Assembly: GCA_910589415.1 (NCBI GenBank)
Contig: OU342630.1
Span: 7,440,001 to 7,504,000, forward strand
From: Malachius bipustulatus
Taxonomy: Eukaryota > Arthropoda > Insecta > Coleoptera > Melyridae
DNA length: 64,000 bases
Direction: 5' to 3'
In this document: one piece after another, positions 1 to 10,810 of the stretch
How the letters are laid out: the number at the start of each line of letters is the position of its first letter
Position numbering within the stretch: position 1 is the stretch's first letter
Notes under the pieces: generated by a model
What the model was told of the DNA's origin: nothing
The model's database searches: none
What the model saw: the letters and a program-made list of their open reading frames with translations, nothing else
Program-made: the position numbers and the translations under genes

Positions 1-1107
1 CTGACCTGACCTGCCCCAATTTAACGTGACATCCAAAGCACGGTCTGTTGTGTAGGTTTATTTTTTTACAGTGGATTAAGACACATTTGAAAACTAGCGC
101 TAAAAATCACCACTTTTGTTCTTGAACTTGGTGTATTTTCCCGAGTATTTTCCAGACTAATATAATACCATCTATACTAATTGATTGTTATGATGGAGAT
201 CGTCTAGATATGGAACTTTAAGTTATACCTACTAGAAATTCATCGACTTAGGTAAGTTCGATTAATTTTCTTATTTTATAAGTTATAGTTAAAAGCACTT
301 TCAGTTTTTTCGTTATCAAATAGAATTTTTACTTCTTAATTTACCCAGAAAAATTTCTGTCAGTAATCATTTATTATTATGTACCCATTATAAATATTTT
401 TTATTTTATTTTTGCAAAACAGCTACGGCTTACAGTTAGACTTATACAGTAAGAAGATCTCCAAGTTAGTATATTATTTTAGGGGCCTGTCTTGCAGTTT
501 AATAATTTTTTTGTACTGCATGTTTATAGTTTTTGTTGATGTGCGATTAATAAATTTTGCCTTTCATTGTCCAGGTTTGAAAAGATTACATAATAATACA
601 TGACTTAAAGTTACGGTTTATCTTAAATCTTGTGAATGGTGAATAGAGTTTACGTGACGGTGTTTTGCTGCTATAATGTTAAAATGCATAATAAATAAAT
701 GTTCGGTCTCGTTGAACTGCTTCTTAACTTGGATAGAAGATATAAAGATAGATATAAAGATACTCGATAGACGTAAACATCCCGAAAATAACGCACAGCG
801 GTCATTTTTCTACAATGATACCTTACCTACACTGTACAGTTTCTCACTTAGGTATATCTCTAGAAATAACTATCAATACCTTTGCCGTACTATATAAAAG
901 CAGCCACCGTCAACTCACAATACTCGTCACAATAGTTTCCTCATATTATATTTCACAAAATAATTTCAAAGTAAAACTAACCCAACTTTCGAAAGCGTCT
1001 TCGATATTAATATCTGGAAATATTTTTCGATTTTACAAATCGAACATCTTTGGCTAGCCGTGAGCTTTACAGTAAAAGTATGTACCTAATTTAAAATATA
1101 CATTTTA
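1..1107. other. AT-rich sequence without recognised gene
   Basis: Only short, unrelated open frames are present and none resembles a known family. I see no paired splice signals, RNA gene or terminal repeats. It is the left flank of the foldback transposon that follows. Confidence 0.5.
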
Positions 1108-1110
1108 TAT

Positions 1111-2692
1111 AAGTGTCCCATAATATGTGGACCATCTTCCGGATTTAAGAAAATTTATTAAAAATAAAAAAAAGCTATAAGATTTATTCTTATGAGACAC
1201 CCTTGCAAAGATATTACAACTTAAAGTTAATAAGGGTAGGAAATCTATTTTTTGCAATAACTTTTTTTCATCAATTGGCCGATAGTGGTAATTTTTTGTA
1301 CAATTTTGCAATATTTTAGATTGCTTTGAATAAAGTTTTCGATAAGCACATACACAGACCTCGCTGTGGCACAACCCCTTCATTCACTTGAAAGGAAAAA
1401 AAGAAGTTTTTCATGTTAATTTTTTTAAAGTCATATTTTTAACATGAAAAATGTATCATGATTTGTTTCGATAGAGCGAACCGTTATTGAGATAAACGTC
1501 CTTTTAATAGGCGATGCAGCGACGGAATTTTCTAAACTGTAAGTAAAAAAGTAAATAAAAAGCCAAACATATTTAGATGCAGTTGATGCAGCGGGTGCTG
1601 CTAATCCAGATGCTCGTCCAAATGTCTTGGTGTTCGATCATTAGCCCCGCTGCAAAATACCTAATATTCCAAAATTAACGATCGATGGAATTCTTAAAAG
1701 ACAAATGCTACATTCTTACCACCTCCAGAAAGTACATGCTCTTAGTCCATTAGACTGCCTGAGTACAATTTTCACAGTAGTTTGTACAAAACTATGCACA
1801 AAATCCGGAATTCCTTCAATCCATATTCTGGTACTGATGAAGCAGGTTTCGGGAAAAATGGTGTTGTTAATAGTTGTCACAATTTTTACATTTGATCTGA
1901 TCAGAATCCACACGCCACTATTCAAACGCGCCATGAAAAAAATTGTGTAAATGTTTGGGCAGGAACGATTGAGTCAAATGTACTTGGAGCATTTTGTATC
2001 ATTCAAATGGTATCAGGGTAAATGAAGAAATGTTGCGCCGGCAATCCCGTCTTCGACGAGAACGGACATGCCTCGGGACATGCATTAGAGAGGGGGGGGG
2101 GGGGTAATGTTGAGCATTTATTATAAAAAATCTTTTTAAAAGTTGTTATTTTGTTTCCTGCTTAATTTACTATGAAAGATCAGCCGCCGTTTGAAAGTTT
2201 CTTAGCTGCATCACATATTAAAAGGACGTTTATCTCGATAACGGTTCGCTCTCGGGTTCGCTCAATCGAAATAAATCACGATACATTACATGCTGAAAAT
2301 ATGAAATTAAAAGAAGATTACCTAATCTAAAAAATTTGTAAAAATATTAATTTTTCTTTGAAGTGAACTCGGAAGTGAATGAAGGGGTTGTGCAGCCTCG
2401 AGGTCTATGTATGTGCTACAAGAGATTAGAAAACATTACTCCAAACAATATAAAATATTGCAAAACTATACAACAAATAATAAACATCTGCAAACGAATA
2501 AAAAATTATTGCAAAAAATAGATTCTCAACCATTATTAACTTTCAATGGTAATATCTTTGCCGAGATCTTTGCATAGGTGTCGTGTCTCGTAGGGATAAA
2601 TCGAGGGATAAATCTTATGGCTGGCTTCTTAATTATTAAAATAAAAATTTAACCAGATCCGGGAGATTGCCATCATATTTTGGGACACCTGT
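1111..2692. mobile_element. Foldback DNA transposon with long inverted arms
   Basis: The ends are inverted copies: GTGTCCCATAATATG at 1113 and its counterpart CATATTTTGGGACAC near 2674. The arms continue inward for over 400 bp, including an inverted pair around AAACGTCCTTTTAATA (about 1469-1520 and 2206-2270) and CAACCCCTTCATTCAC (about 1370-1390 and 2375-2400). The arms are clearly diverged, so this is an old copy. The middle third holds the remains of a transposase frame. A run of about 14 G lies at 2091-2104. The superfamily is inferred from the transposase; I could not define a target duplication. Confidence 0.75.
1640..2020 (+). pseudogene. IS630/Tc1-mariner-like transposase relic
   Basis: The segment reads, across several frames, like the middle of a DDE_3-type (IS630/Tc1-mariner) transposase. 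There is a helix-turn-helix end resembling LNIP...ILK, a LHSYHLQKVHAL stretch, then a TDEAGF-type motif holding a catalytic Asp, an N...NPHA segment, and VNVWAGT before a glycine-rich turn. Frame changes and at least one in-frame stop break it. It sits between the arms of the 1111-2692 foldback element, so it is probably the decayed transposase of that element or its autonomous parent. The C-terminal third is absent here; a similar C-terminus occurs on the minus strand near 59.1-59.4 kb. Confidence 0.55.
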
Positions 2693-2759
2693 GTACCTAT
2701 GTCAATATCGAACTAATAGTATTATCTTTATAATACACAAAAGAAGAAAAATTGGTAAT

Positions 2760-3270
2760 TATGTAGATGAGCGACCAGTCGCACATCACTACAATTTTTA
2801 TACTGCACGTTACACTTAATTTTCATTGTAGTTTCCTCGATAGTTTCATTATTTGTATGTAGGTCATTTTTTGAGGAAATGAGCTGAAGCTTTTAAGGGT
2901 ACCATGAAGCGAATAGGGGTACTTAAGGGGTGAAACACGCACCGGCGAACGATTTCTTTGTATCACCGGCACTTATTGAGGCCGCTCCCAAACTAATGGA
3001 CAATTATTCGAGATCGGCAAGGAAAAATTTCCATAAAAATTTCCATAAATTTTTTTTTTCAAAAAATCATCAAATAATCAATAAGCCATCTCAATGGTAT
3101 AATTACAGTTTGTTATAGCAAGGTAAATATCTAAATATTGTTACCAATTTGCACAGTCTTTCTCGAGGTCTTTCCTTAGTACTATCATAATACTAGACAC
3201 ATCATACTACCTCGTAGTGTACCTAAGATATGCGGTATGTCTGAGTGCGACTGGCCATTGTCTACATAAT
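2760..3270. mobile_element. MITE-like element with ~26-bp inverted ends
   Basis: The left end ATGTAGATGAGCGACCAGTCG and the right end, read inverted, share about 26 positions around GACCAGTCGCAC. The interior has no credible coding potential. Boundaries sit at TTATGTAGA on both sides, compatible with a TA target. It is a non-autonomous DNA element of unknown superfamily. Confidence 0.6.
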
Positions 3271-3368
3271 GACCGAAAAATTCGTATAAATGTTTAAATT
3301 TAAACTTTAAAACTACCTACATAATTTGCCCATGTTGATGTTTGAAGAAATAAATTCTTTCAACTTAC

Positions 3369-3440
3369 CGGAACGCCAGTGAGTCCTAGTCTTACTTTGG
3401 TGTACTTCTTCCTGAAGACTTTGAAAAGAACGTAGGCCAT
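3369..3440 (-). CDS. Candidate first coding exon, protein unrecognised
   Basis: On the minus strand an ATG in a strong context (GCCATGG) opens 24 codons, MAYVLFKVFRKKYTKVRLGL then TGVP, ending exactly at a consensus donor, CCG|GTAAGT (phase 0). A second usable donor (AAA|GTAAGA) lies inside it. A possible acceptor TTATTAG lies about 10 bp upstream of the ATG, suggesting an upstream non-coding exon, perhaps in the CpG-rich block at 6.5 kb. The lysine/arginine-rich start does not match a protein I can name; the FKVF+K string recalls arrestin N-termini, but the residues after it do not fit. No downstream exon was found within the window to the left. Confidence 0.35.
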
Positions 3441-3961
3441 GGCTTTTGAACACTAATAAATAAGTACCATAAGTACTTAATTTATTTTATCCTTGTATTA
3501 AAAATCACTGCACACCCAGTCTAATCCTTGTAGTAAAAATCACCGAACATTCACAGTGTTAACTCACTAATAATTGTAAATAAAATCACCATGAAATGTT
3601 TGTATAAACTGTTATCTTCACATATCCCAAGTGCGTTATTATTTATTTGCAGACTACCATAAACTAAGCTTCATTGACACTGAAATTTCATTAAAACGTT
3701 CATGATAATAATTATGTTTCACACCTAGGATACTGTAAGAAGCAAATATGCACTTAAGGATTCACTTTGGCTAATAAAACTATAAATAACAATATTGCTA
3801 GTATTTTAAAAAAGACACAATAGAATGTTAACCCAATAATATAACACTTTTTGAAAGTATGGTCTAATAATTATTAATAACAATTTAAAAAAACAAATCC
3901 CAAAAAAATCTTCCTTTTGCAAAATGCTTAAATTTAGAATGATAATAGGTTCAAAAATATC

Positions 3962-4653
3962 TACAGGGTGATCAATAACTCGCGCACTCCTAATTTAGGG
4001 CGATATAGAGTCCATTGAAGTTAAGGATATTCTGCAAAAAAAATTGAATCCAACGGTTGGTTTTCAAGTTACAGAGTTTCCCTCATCCGAGTTTAAAACT
4101 ATTTTTTTCAATAACCGTGATTAATTAAAAATTGAGGTTACTATAATATCTGGAACGGATACCATATAGTTCATCAATTTTTTTCATGATCAGTAACTCG
4201 CGCACTCAGAGCATGCTGCGGTAAACTTCACTTTTTAAGAGTGGCATATTTTCCTCGATATTTTCTTACTGCAGTGTTATAAGTTTTTTTCTTCCAAAGA
4301 TATGACCATTTTTGTAGAAAAAAAGGTGTCAACACTGCACTGAATATGTGAATAAGTTCGGTTCAGATTTAGGTAAGGTATCAATTTCCAACATTCTCAA
4401 TTCCTTTTTAAAGAGGTTTTGTGGAAAAAAATTGACGAATTATATGGTATCCATTCCAGACATTACAGTAAACTGAATTTTTCATTAATTTTTATCACGG
4501 TTATTGAAAAAATTACCTTTAAGCTCGGATGAGGGAAACTCTGTAACTTGAAAACCAACCGTTGGATTCAATTTTCTTTGCAGAATATCCTTTATTTTAA
4601 TGGGCTCTATATCGCCCTGTATTCGGAGTGCGCGAGTTGCTGATTACCCTGTA
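3962..4653. mobile_element. CAGGGTG foldback element, 692 bp
   Basis: It begins TACAGGGTGATCAATAACTC and ends with the inverted counterpart, GAGTTGCTGATTACCCTGTA. Arms of about 230 bp pair throughout, for example GGGCGATATAGAG and GTTACAGAGTTTCCCTCATC with their complements near 4520-4620. The unpaired centre (about 4190-4430) holds a different repeat that starts GATCAGTAACTCGCGCACTC and recurs inverted at 9840-10019. TA flanks both ends. It belongs to the same architectural family as the elements at 19569, 26922 and 61226. Confidence 0.8.
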
Positions 4654-6500
4654 TATTACCTCCTACACTTATAAAGTAAAAATAAATTAATCTTATTATT
4701 AAAAAATTGATCAAAAAAATGTAAATTAATCTTATAAAAAATTCACAGTCTTTGGATTTTGGCTTTGGTTTTTATACTGCAAAAGGCCTCAGTTGACTTA
4801 GATGATTGCGTAGCTCAATAACTTAAAAAAAACGAAAAGTCAAAAGTGCAAAAGGGCAAAGTTGCAAAGTTTTTTTCTGAAAAATATTGCCTGATCAGGA
4901 GCAGGTCCTATACGTAAACAGGTGAGAGTTTTTTGTGATAAAATGCATTACCTACATGACTTCTGCTGATAGTGAAAGGGTTCACGCATTTTTTTAGGAT
5001 GTTGGCATCGGATAGCTGCATTTGTCACAGATAATTATTATTCATTCATATTATGATTTAAAATTTATTATTATTTTTATTTATTTATTTATTATTTATA
5101 TATAATTTTTTAAAAAACAGGAGCAGAAAGGTGACCCAGGACGCCAATTTTGATCAAGTTTATTTAAGCCTGTTTATGCTGCAAAGCATTCATTATAATT
5201 TTATTTTCCACACTACTGGTTGATGGTTTAAGTACTTAAGTAGCAAATAGATAACTAAAAATATCTATCAATTATACATGTTCAATTCTAATACCAAGGT
5301 AGGTACTTGTAAAGAAGTTTGCTTGCGATCATTCAAAATCTCCATATTAAATATTAATTTAGGCATGCTTATTATAGGTAGGTAGGTACCTGAGTTTGTA
5401 TCATTAATTACTGAGTATAAAATCCAAAGTACCTACGCAAATAAACAAATAATAATTGTTAAAGATCCTAAAAGCGTTCATTCTCAATCATTATTCAGCA
5501 AACAACCGACATCAACCTTGATGGATGTGCATAATTATGTCATTCTGCTATCTCTAGGTATTTTCCTGCAGTACAGTATGTAGCTAATAATTTATCCGAA
5601 TTGAACTATTTGTGTATTCAAAATATTCTTATCGAAACTATGTTTTTTTTTCTCAACTTCAGGCTGAATCTGTCTCTACTTAAAAATATAAAAATTATTA
5701 TCCTGGTAGGTATAAAAGGCAAGTGACCTAGAAACATTTATCTACCTACATTTGGTAAAAAAAACATGTCAAGTTTATTATACTTTTACCAAGCCAAAAA
5801 GTGATGATGTCCATTATGGTCTATGACGTGAAAGTAGAATGAAATTATTTTTTTCAAATTTCAAATTGTTTTTAGTGATAGTCATGGTTCAAAACAAAAC
5901 AAACATTCAGAAAAACAGTTTTAGAGTTCCATCAGTTATAGTGAGAGTGGAAATTTCATCCGAAAATTCTGTTTTCAAATTTGATGCTTTTTCCACACTG
6001 AGATTGATAAAAATTAGAATTGTTAGGAAATTTAGTGCCTTAAAATGGGAAGTTCTAGATTTTTGTTCCCATCAAATAAGTCCCAATCGAATAATGAATC
6101 ATTTTTAGAAAAAATCAGGTAAACATTCCAAGTGTCTTAATTGAAATAATATGAACTTATAGTTTGAATAATGAAAGATCTTTTTTAATTAAACTTTTTT
6201 AGAAAAGAAGCTGACTTATCTATACGAAGTCGCCCAGAAGTCACAAAATTATAAACTAAAATAAAAAATAAAATTATTGTCAATATACTAACGAACCATC
6301 AAGTTACCTAGGTTCCAGTTAATAAACAAATTATTTTTTCTGTTGAACGGTGAATTCATATATCACAAGAATACCTCAAAATGCGCACTATGTAGCACCA
6401 CATAATATTTTACATAAAAGTTTTTCGTCGCCGAAGATCCAGGCACTCACCGCATTTAAAGAACAATAATAATGCGGTACGAAAAACTACAATAATAATT
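4654..6500. other. AT-rich sequence without recognised gene
   Basis: There are ATT-rich microsatellite-like tracts near 5060-5110 and several TAGGTAGGTACC tracts near 5380-5395. The longest open frame (5839-6108, plus) has no recognisable domain and a low-complexity composition. I see no structured repeat here. Confidence 0.5.
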
Positions 6501-6529
6501 AATATTTACACGCGAATTAGACACCGGAA

Positions 6530-6670
6530 TCACCGAAGCTACTGCGTACGTACCGGCTCTTCGCGAATACGTAGCTATTACAGCACTGACTGACTGACTG
6601 AGCGCTGAGCAGGCGAGCCGATTGATGGATTCCGGGGATACATCGTACGCGCTTAATAATTGCTTGACGT
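6530..6670 (-). promoter_or_regulatory. CpG-rich block, candidate minus-strand promoter or 5' exon
   Basis: This stretch is much richer in CG dinucleotides than its surroundings (CGTACGTACCGG, TCGCGAA, GCGCTGAGC). On the minus strand it contains a TCAGTCAGTCAGT run, which resembles the arthropod initiator TCAGT, and a CCG|GTACGT string that could be a splice donor. It lies upstream, in minus orientation, of the candidate exon at 3369-3440. The link is an inference from position only. Confidence 0.3.
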
Positions 6671-6904
6671 TTTTGAATCACGCGCTAGACACACTACTTT
6701 CGTAATCACGAAGAGATGGAAGAGTTTACCCGTAGGTACAGTTTCGTTTACCGAGAATCTTATTAATATTCTATCAATATAAGTGGTTCAAAATTCAAAG
6801 AATGGTTTTACCGACAATCTTCTTTTTTTCTAACTCATTTCATTAGTTTGCGTTAAATATTATACTAGGTGTGTATCTAATATATTCTTTCATTTGGTTA
6901 CTAG

Positions 6905-8060
6905 GTACCAGAAAAACCTTCTTGCGCATCAATCGTATAAATAGTGCATTTTTATGCGATTCAATTATGGAACATTTTCGACGCTTTTTAAATTGACTTT
7001 GTGAAATTTCCCATAGTCAGGTCATAAAGCGTAGGTACTGGTTTACTCTGAAAATTTCATGTCGTTTGAAAACGTGCCATAAAATGGATTTTTAAATTTG
7101 ACGAAACAAAAAGACTTGACAAAATTTAACAATTTTGCCCATTTTCCTATGCACGCGCCACTAGCTACCTTTAAAAAATTGACTGTGTTTAAATTCGAAA
7201 AAAGTTACAAAGAAATTTGAAAATCGAACATTTTAAATTTTAGAGAAATAAACATAATGTAAAAAAAATCGGGTCATTATTTACATCCGGGTATTCTACA
7301 GTTTCACTATGGCACCTAAATAGGGGTGGAGGACGTACCTATAGTAACACCAGGAAGGTATTAATTTGCTTTGCAAATGCATGGTTAGGGAAAAAACGGC
7401 ACTAACAATCGCTCTAGGGAGTCCGCTCCTGGTTAGTACGGCATATATTTTCATATAAGCATGCAAGGTCAGCCCGTCCAGCGGGCGGATATCGTCGAGC
7501 GGGCGGAAGCTCATCATTGCGAGCTCCAGGACCGGCATAAAACCCCATGCTCACTCAAACGTATCCGCACTATAACCAGTGATCGAGGTTAAGTATTTTG
7601 GAATTTAAATGCAAAATAAATGTAAAATGAAAAATAATAATCGACTACTGTTAATTTCGAAGATATTCCTTGCCCTGAAAGTAAAGAAAAAAATAGCAAT
7701 GCGACCGTAGTGTCAAAGAGACCTTAGTTGTGACCTTAATATTAGTTTACAATAGCTGTTTTTAGCTTCTCACCCACCCAGCACCCCTGTTTCGCTCCTC
7801 GGTTCCGAAAAAATTGATGGAACTGAGGATACGTGGATGTAAATATTTACCAAAAATGGAATATCTCCGCCATTTTGCTTATTTGCTTCTTGAAATTTTT
7901 TAAGGTTGAAGTTAATTTTGTGGTACATCTGTCTACTATAATAATTTCAGTTCAATTCCTTCAAAAATATGCTCATAAACGGTTATTGAAATTTAGCCGT
8001 TTTTACCATTTTTCCTACCCACGCCACAAGCTTTTAATAGAAATAATATGTATCTAGACA
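6905..8060. repeat. Dispersed repeat interrupted by a MITE
   Basis: The segments 6905-7281 and 7842-8060 match, in order, the sequence at about 34350-34870, for example CTTCTTGC...ATAAATAGTG, TTTTTATGCGATTCAATTAT and the CTTCAAAAATATG region. The MITE at 7282-7841 is absent from the 34.7-kb copy, which therefore approximates an empty site. No coding content is seen. Confidence 0.6.
7282..7841 (+). mobile_element. MITE family M1, copy 1
   Basis: It starts TACATCCGGG and ends CGTGGATGTA, so the ends are inverted. It shares ordered blocks with the copies at 10020 and 14894: GGGGTGGAGGA, CTATAGTAACACCAGGA, TATTCCTTGCCCTGAAAG, GTGTCAAAGAG, CACCCCTGTTTCGCTCCTCGG and AAAAAATTGATGGAACT. No transposase frame is present. 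Confidence 0.8.
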
Positions 8061-8385
8061 TTTTTCCTAAAATTCAAAAGACCGCCATTTTGAAACGGCT
8101 CGTCCGATTTTGATCAGATGCAATACCAGGCCACTTCTTGTGAATGCCTTACTCCCACAAAAGTTTCAGTCTCGTTGATTGAAACCTGCGATCAGAAACA
8201 AAGCAAGTAGTAGAAGTACCCGTCTAGAAGTAACGCAACTTTAGGAATTTTTTTAACGTAAATCAAACGTCATCCCAAAGTTTTACAAGAGTAAAAAGTT
8301 TCGCTCATTAATCTTAAAAGATGAAACTACAGGAGTGTTTATAAAATTTTAGAGGCATAGTCATTATTAAAAAAAAAAAAATCGA

Positions 8386-8860
8386 GTATCTCCGCCGTTT
8401 TGCTTAATTGCTTCTTGAAATTTTTGAAGGTTAAAAGTTATTAGTATTATCGTCAAATGTTAAAATTTCAGTTTAATTCCCTCAAAAATGTGCTCATAAA
8501 CATACAGGGGTTCAAAAAATAACGATTTTTCATAAAATTCAAAAGGCCGCCGCCGCCATTTTGGAACGTCTCGACCGATTTTGCTCGATTGCAATATCAG
8601 ACCACTCCTTGTGGATATCTTGCTCCTACATTATCTTCATCCCCCTAGATTGAAAACTGCGAGCTAAAATGATACCACAAGAACCGGATTTCTGGAATTT
8701 TGAAAAGACAACCTGTAGAAGTAACACGACTTTTGGAAATTTATTCGACGAATACGCTTCGCTCATTTCACAAACCTTTTCACTCACAAAATAAAACTCC
8801 ACTTTTAACACTAAGTAATATCATAAATAGCAAATAAAGTGCGACAAGGATCCAAAATTT
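8386..8860. repeat. Second unit of a ~525-bp direct repeat
   Basis: ATCTCCGCCGTTTTGCTTA and the following CTTCAAAAA-type text repeat the block starting at 7861, and AAATTCAAAAGGCCGCC with GACCACTCCTTGTG repeat the block at 8065-8140. The spacing of about 525 bp and conserved order indicate an old tandem duplication. A related partial copy lies near 34700-34870. Confidence 0.6.
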
Positions 8861-8989
8861 CTTTCACTAGTGTTGAAAGATAAAGCTGCAGTAGCGTTTT
8901 GAAAATCGAAATTACGTGATTTTGGAAAAATATACATAATATAAACAATTAGCTTATCATTAGAGTTACAAAATCGGTTAAATTGGGGC

Positions 8990-9170
8990 AAAATTGCGGA
9001 TTTTTATACTGAGTAACAATCTGAAAAAATTTAAGATCTCTTCAGTAGTTGCTGAAATATCTTGAAAAAACTGAAAAATCTGAGATTTCTTATTTTTGCT
9101 ATATCTTTCTTATTTTTGGAAATTAATAAATAATTTTTTGTGGACTAACATAAGTCGGCAAGATCTACCC
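8990..9170. repeat. Dispersed repeat shared with 16.0 and 44.0 kb
   Basis: The run GTTGCTGAAATATC...GAAAAAACTGAAAA, then a TTTTTCTTATTTTTG segment and CATAAGTCG, recurs at 16010-16200 and, more diverged, at 44030-44150. In each place it lies just left of other repeats. It is non-coding. Confidence 0.5.
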
Positions 9171-9174
9171 ATTT

Positions 9175-9730
9175 GCTGTTTTGTTTTTAAATTTAAACCA
9201 CAAAAACGGCCCATAATATCAAAAAACGGCTTACATGTTCCTATCTTGACTTTTTATAAGGCATCCAATTATTATGCAGTTGAAATGTTTATACAACGTG
9301 GTGAAAATTATCATATTTTTCATCACCCTGTATAAACATTTAAACGATAGAGTAGGATATCAGATAAAAATTTAAGATAGGGACATGTAAGCCGTTTTTT
9401 GATATTATGGGCCGTTTTCGTAAATGGGTTTAAATTTGGAAAATTGCGATTTTCACTTGTTTATAACTCATAGCCTACTCAATTTAAAATGCAACTATAA
9501 ACATTATTGTTATTACATTTTCTCAGACAATCTGAAAATACAATAATATGGGGTGTCCCATTTAAAAAAACAAAGATGGCCATTGTTTTCGCCATTTTTA
9601 AATGTGCCGCCATCTTGGTAATATTTCATTTTGACTCGTTATCAGGTATGTTGCCTAAGTTCCAAATTTCAGATTCCTAGATCATTTGGAAGTCGAATTT
9701 TTTCTAATGTGGCGTTTCAATCACCCTGTA
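9175..9730. mobile_element. CAGGGTG foldback element, truncated copy
   Basis: This matches the centre and right arm of the complete element at 61226-62080: the inner palindrome around CATCACCCTGTATAAAC, AGGGACATGTAAGCCG, TTATAACTCATAGCCTACTC, GATGGCCATTGTTTTCGCC and AATGTGGCGTTTCAATCACC. It ends in CACCCTGTA at 9730. The outer left arm is missing, so it is a 5'-truncated copy. Confidence 0.8.
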
Positions 9731-9839
9731 TAAGGAACGATCGAAAAATGATATAGGTAGGGGTAATGTTGCACTTTATAAAATTATATAAAATATTCAA
9801 ATGCCTTCATTGCTATGGAAACAAAAATAATAAAAATAT

Positions 9840-10019
9840 ACCATCTAACCCAAACCTATTCACATGTTCAGTGCAGTGTTGCCACCTTTTTTAAAAAAAA
9901 AACGGTCATATCTTTGGAAGAAAAGAACTTACAACACTGCTGTAAGAAAATTTACCACTCTTAAAAAGTGAAGTTTACCGCAGCATACTCTGAGTGCGCG
10001 AATTACTGATCATCCTGTA
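9840..10019. repeat. Fragment of a CAGGGTG-family relative
   Basis: It contains CAGTGCAGTGTTGCCACC, GTGAAGTTTACCGCAGCAT and TGAGTGCGCGAATTACTGAT and ends at CATCCTGTATA. The inverted form forms the centre of the foldback at 3962-4653 (about 4190-4370). It abuts M1 copy 2, which begins at the next base. Confidence 0.6.
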
Positions 10020-10547
10020 TACATCCGCGTCTCCTACAGCTTACTATGGCACTTATATAGGGGTGGAGGATATACCTATAGTAACACCAGGATCAGGAAG
10101 GTATGCTTCCTGAGTGCTGGCACTGCTGGCCTGTTTAAAACAGCGAATATCACATAATAAACATGCAAGGCAGAGTGTCGAGTGGACGAAATAAACATTA
10201 AGCGGCCGGAAATTAATAATTTCAACATCAGGGCCGGCCGACCGCACAAAGCGTACTCAAACGTACTCGAACCATAATAGCGAACGATGTCACGATTTTT
10301 GGAATGCAAATGCAAAATATGCAAAATTCAAAATAACAATCGTGCTACTGTTAATCTAGAAGATATTCCTTGCCCTGAAAGTGAAAAAAAAAATAGAAAT
10401 TCCACCGTAGTGTCAAAGAGCCTTAGCTGTGACCTTAATATTAGTTTGCAATGGCTGTTTTTAGCTTCTTAGTTCTTACCCATCCAGCACCCCTATTTCG
10501 CTCCTCGGTCCCGAAAAAATTGATGGAACTTAGGAGACGCGGATGTA
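10020..10547 (+). mobile_element. MITE family M1, copy 2
   Basis: It begins TACATCCGCGTCTCCTACAG and ends GGAGACGCGGATGTA, a clearer inverted terminal pair than copy 1. Internal blocks match copies 1 and 3. It inserts directly at the end of the preceding repeat, in TATA sequence, compatible with a TA target. Confidence 0.8.
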
Positions 10548-10616
10548 TATATTTACCAAATATTGTATTAAAAGGGAAGAAAATGATGAAAATTAGAAAG
10601 CTGAAGCTACTAGACG

Positions 10617-10665
10617 ACAGAGAGAGAGAGAGATAGAGAGAAAGAGAGAAAGCGAAGCGAGCGAA
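10617..10665. repeat. Imperfect (GA)n microsatellite
   Basis: The run GACAGAGAGAGAGAGAGATA continues as GAGAAAGAGAGAAAGCGAAG. It lies at the downstream end of the SINE-like sequence when that is read on the minus strand, and so may be its tail. Confidence 0.7.
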
Positions 10666-10679
10666 GGAAGCTGGTGGCT

Positions 10680-10810
10680 ATGTAAATTAATATACGAACA
10701 CACAATACATGTCTGTGTCAACAACGGGATTCGAACTTAATGCGGTTACGGTGGCAGTTTTGTAGTGGATTAGTCAAACTGCTCTAGCAGCCTATCCACA
10801 CTCTCGTTAA
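10680..10810 (-). repeat. tRNA-derived SINE-like sequence
   Basis: On the minus strand the sequence AGTTCGAATCCCGTTG matches a polymerase III B box (GGTTCGANTCC type). About 55 bp upstream, GATAGGCTGCTAGAGCAG resembles an A box. The spacing is longer than in a normal tRNA and no acceptor stem forms, so this is a SINE head or decayed tRNA pseudogene rather than a functional tRNA. Confidence 0.45.

Noticed and set aside
3369..3440. Arrestin N-terminus (FKVF+K start)
   Set aside because: The residues after FKVFRKK do not follow the arrestin pattern, and no following exon supports it.
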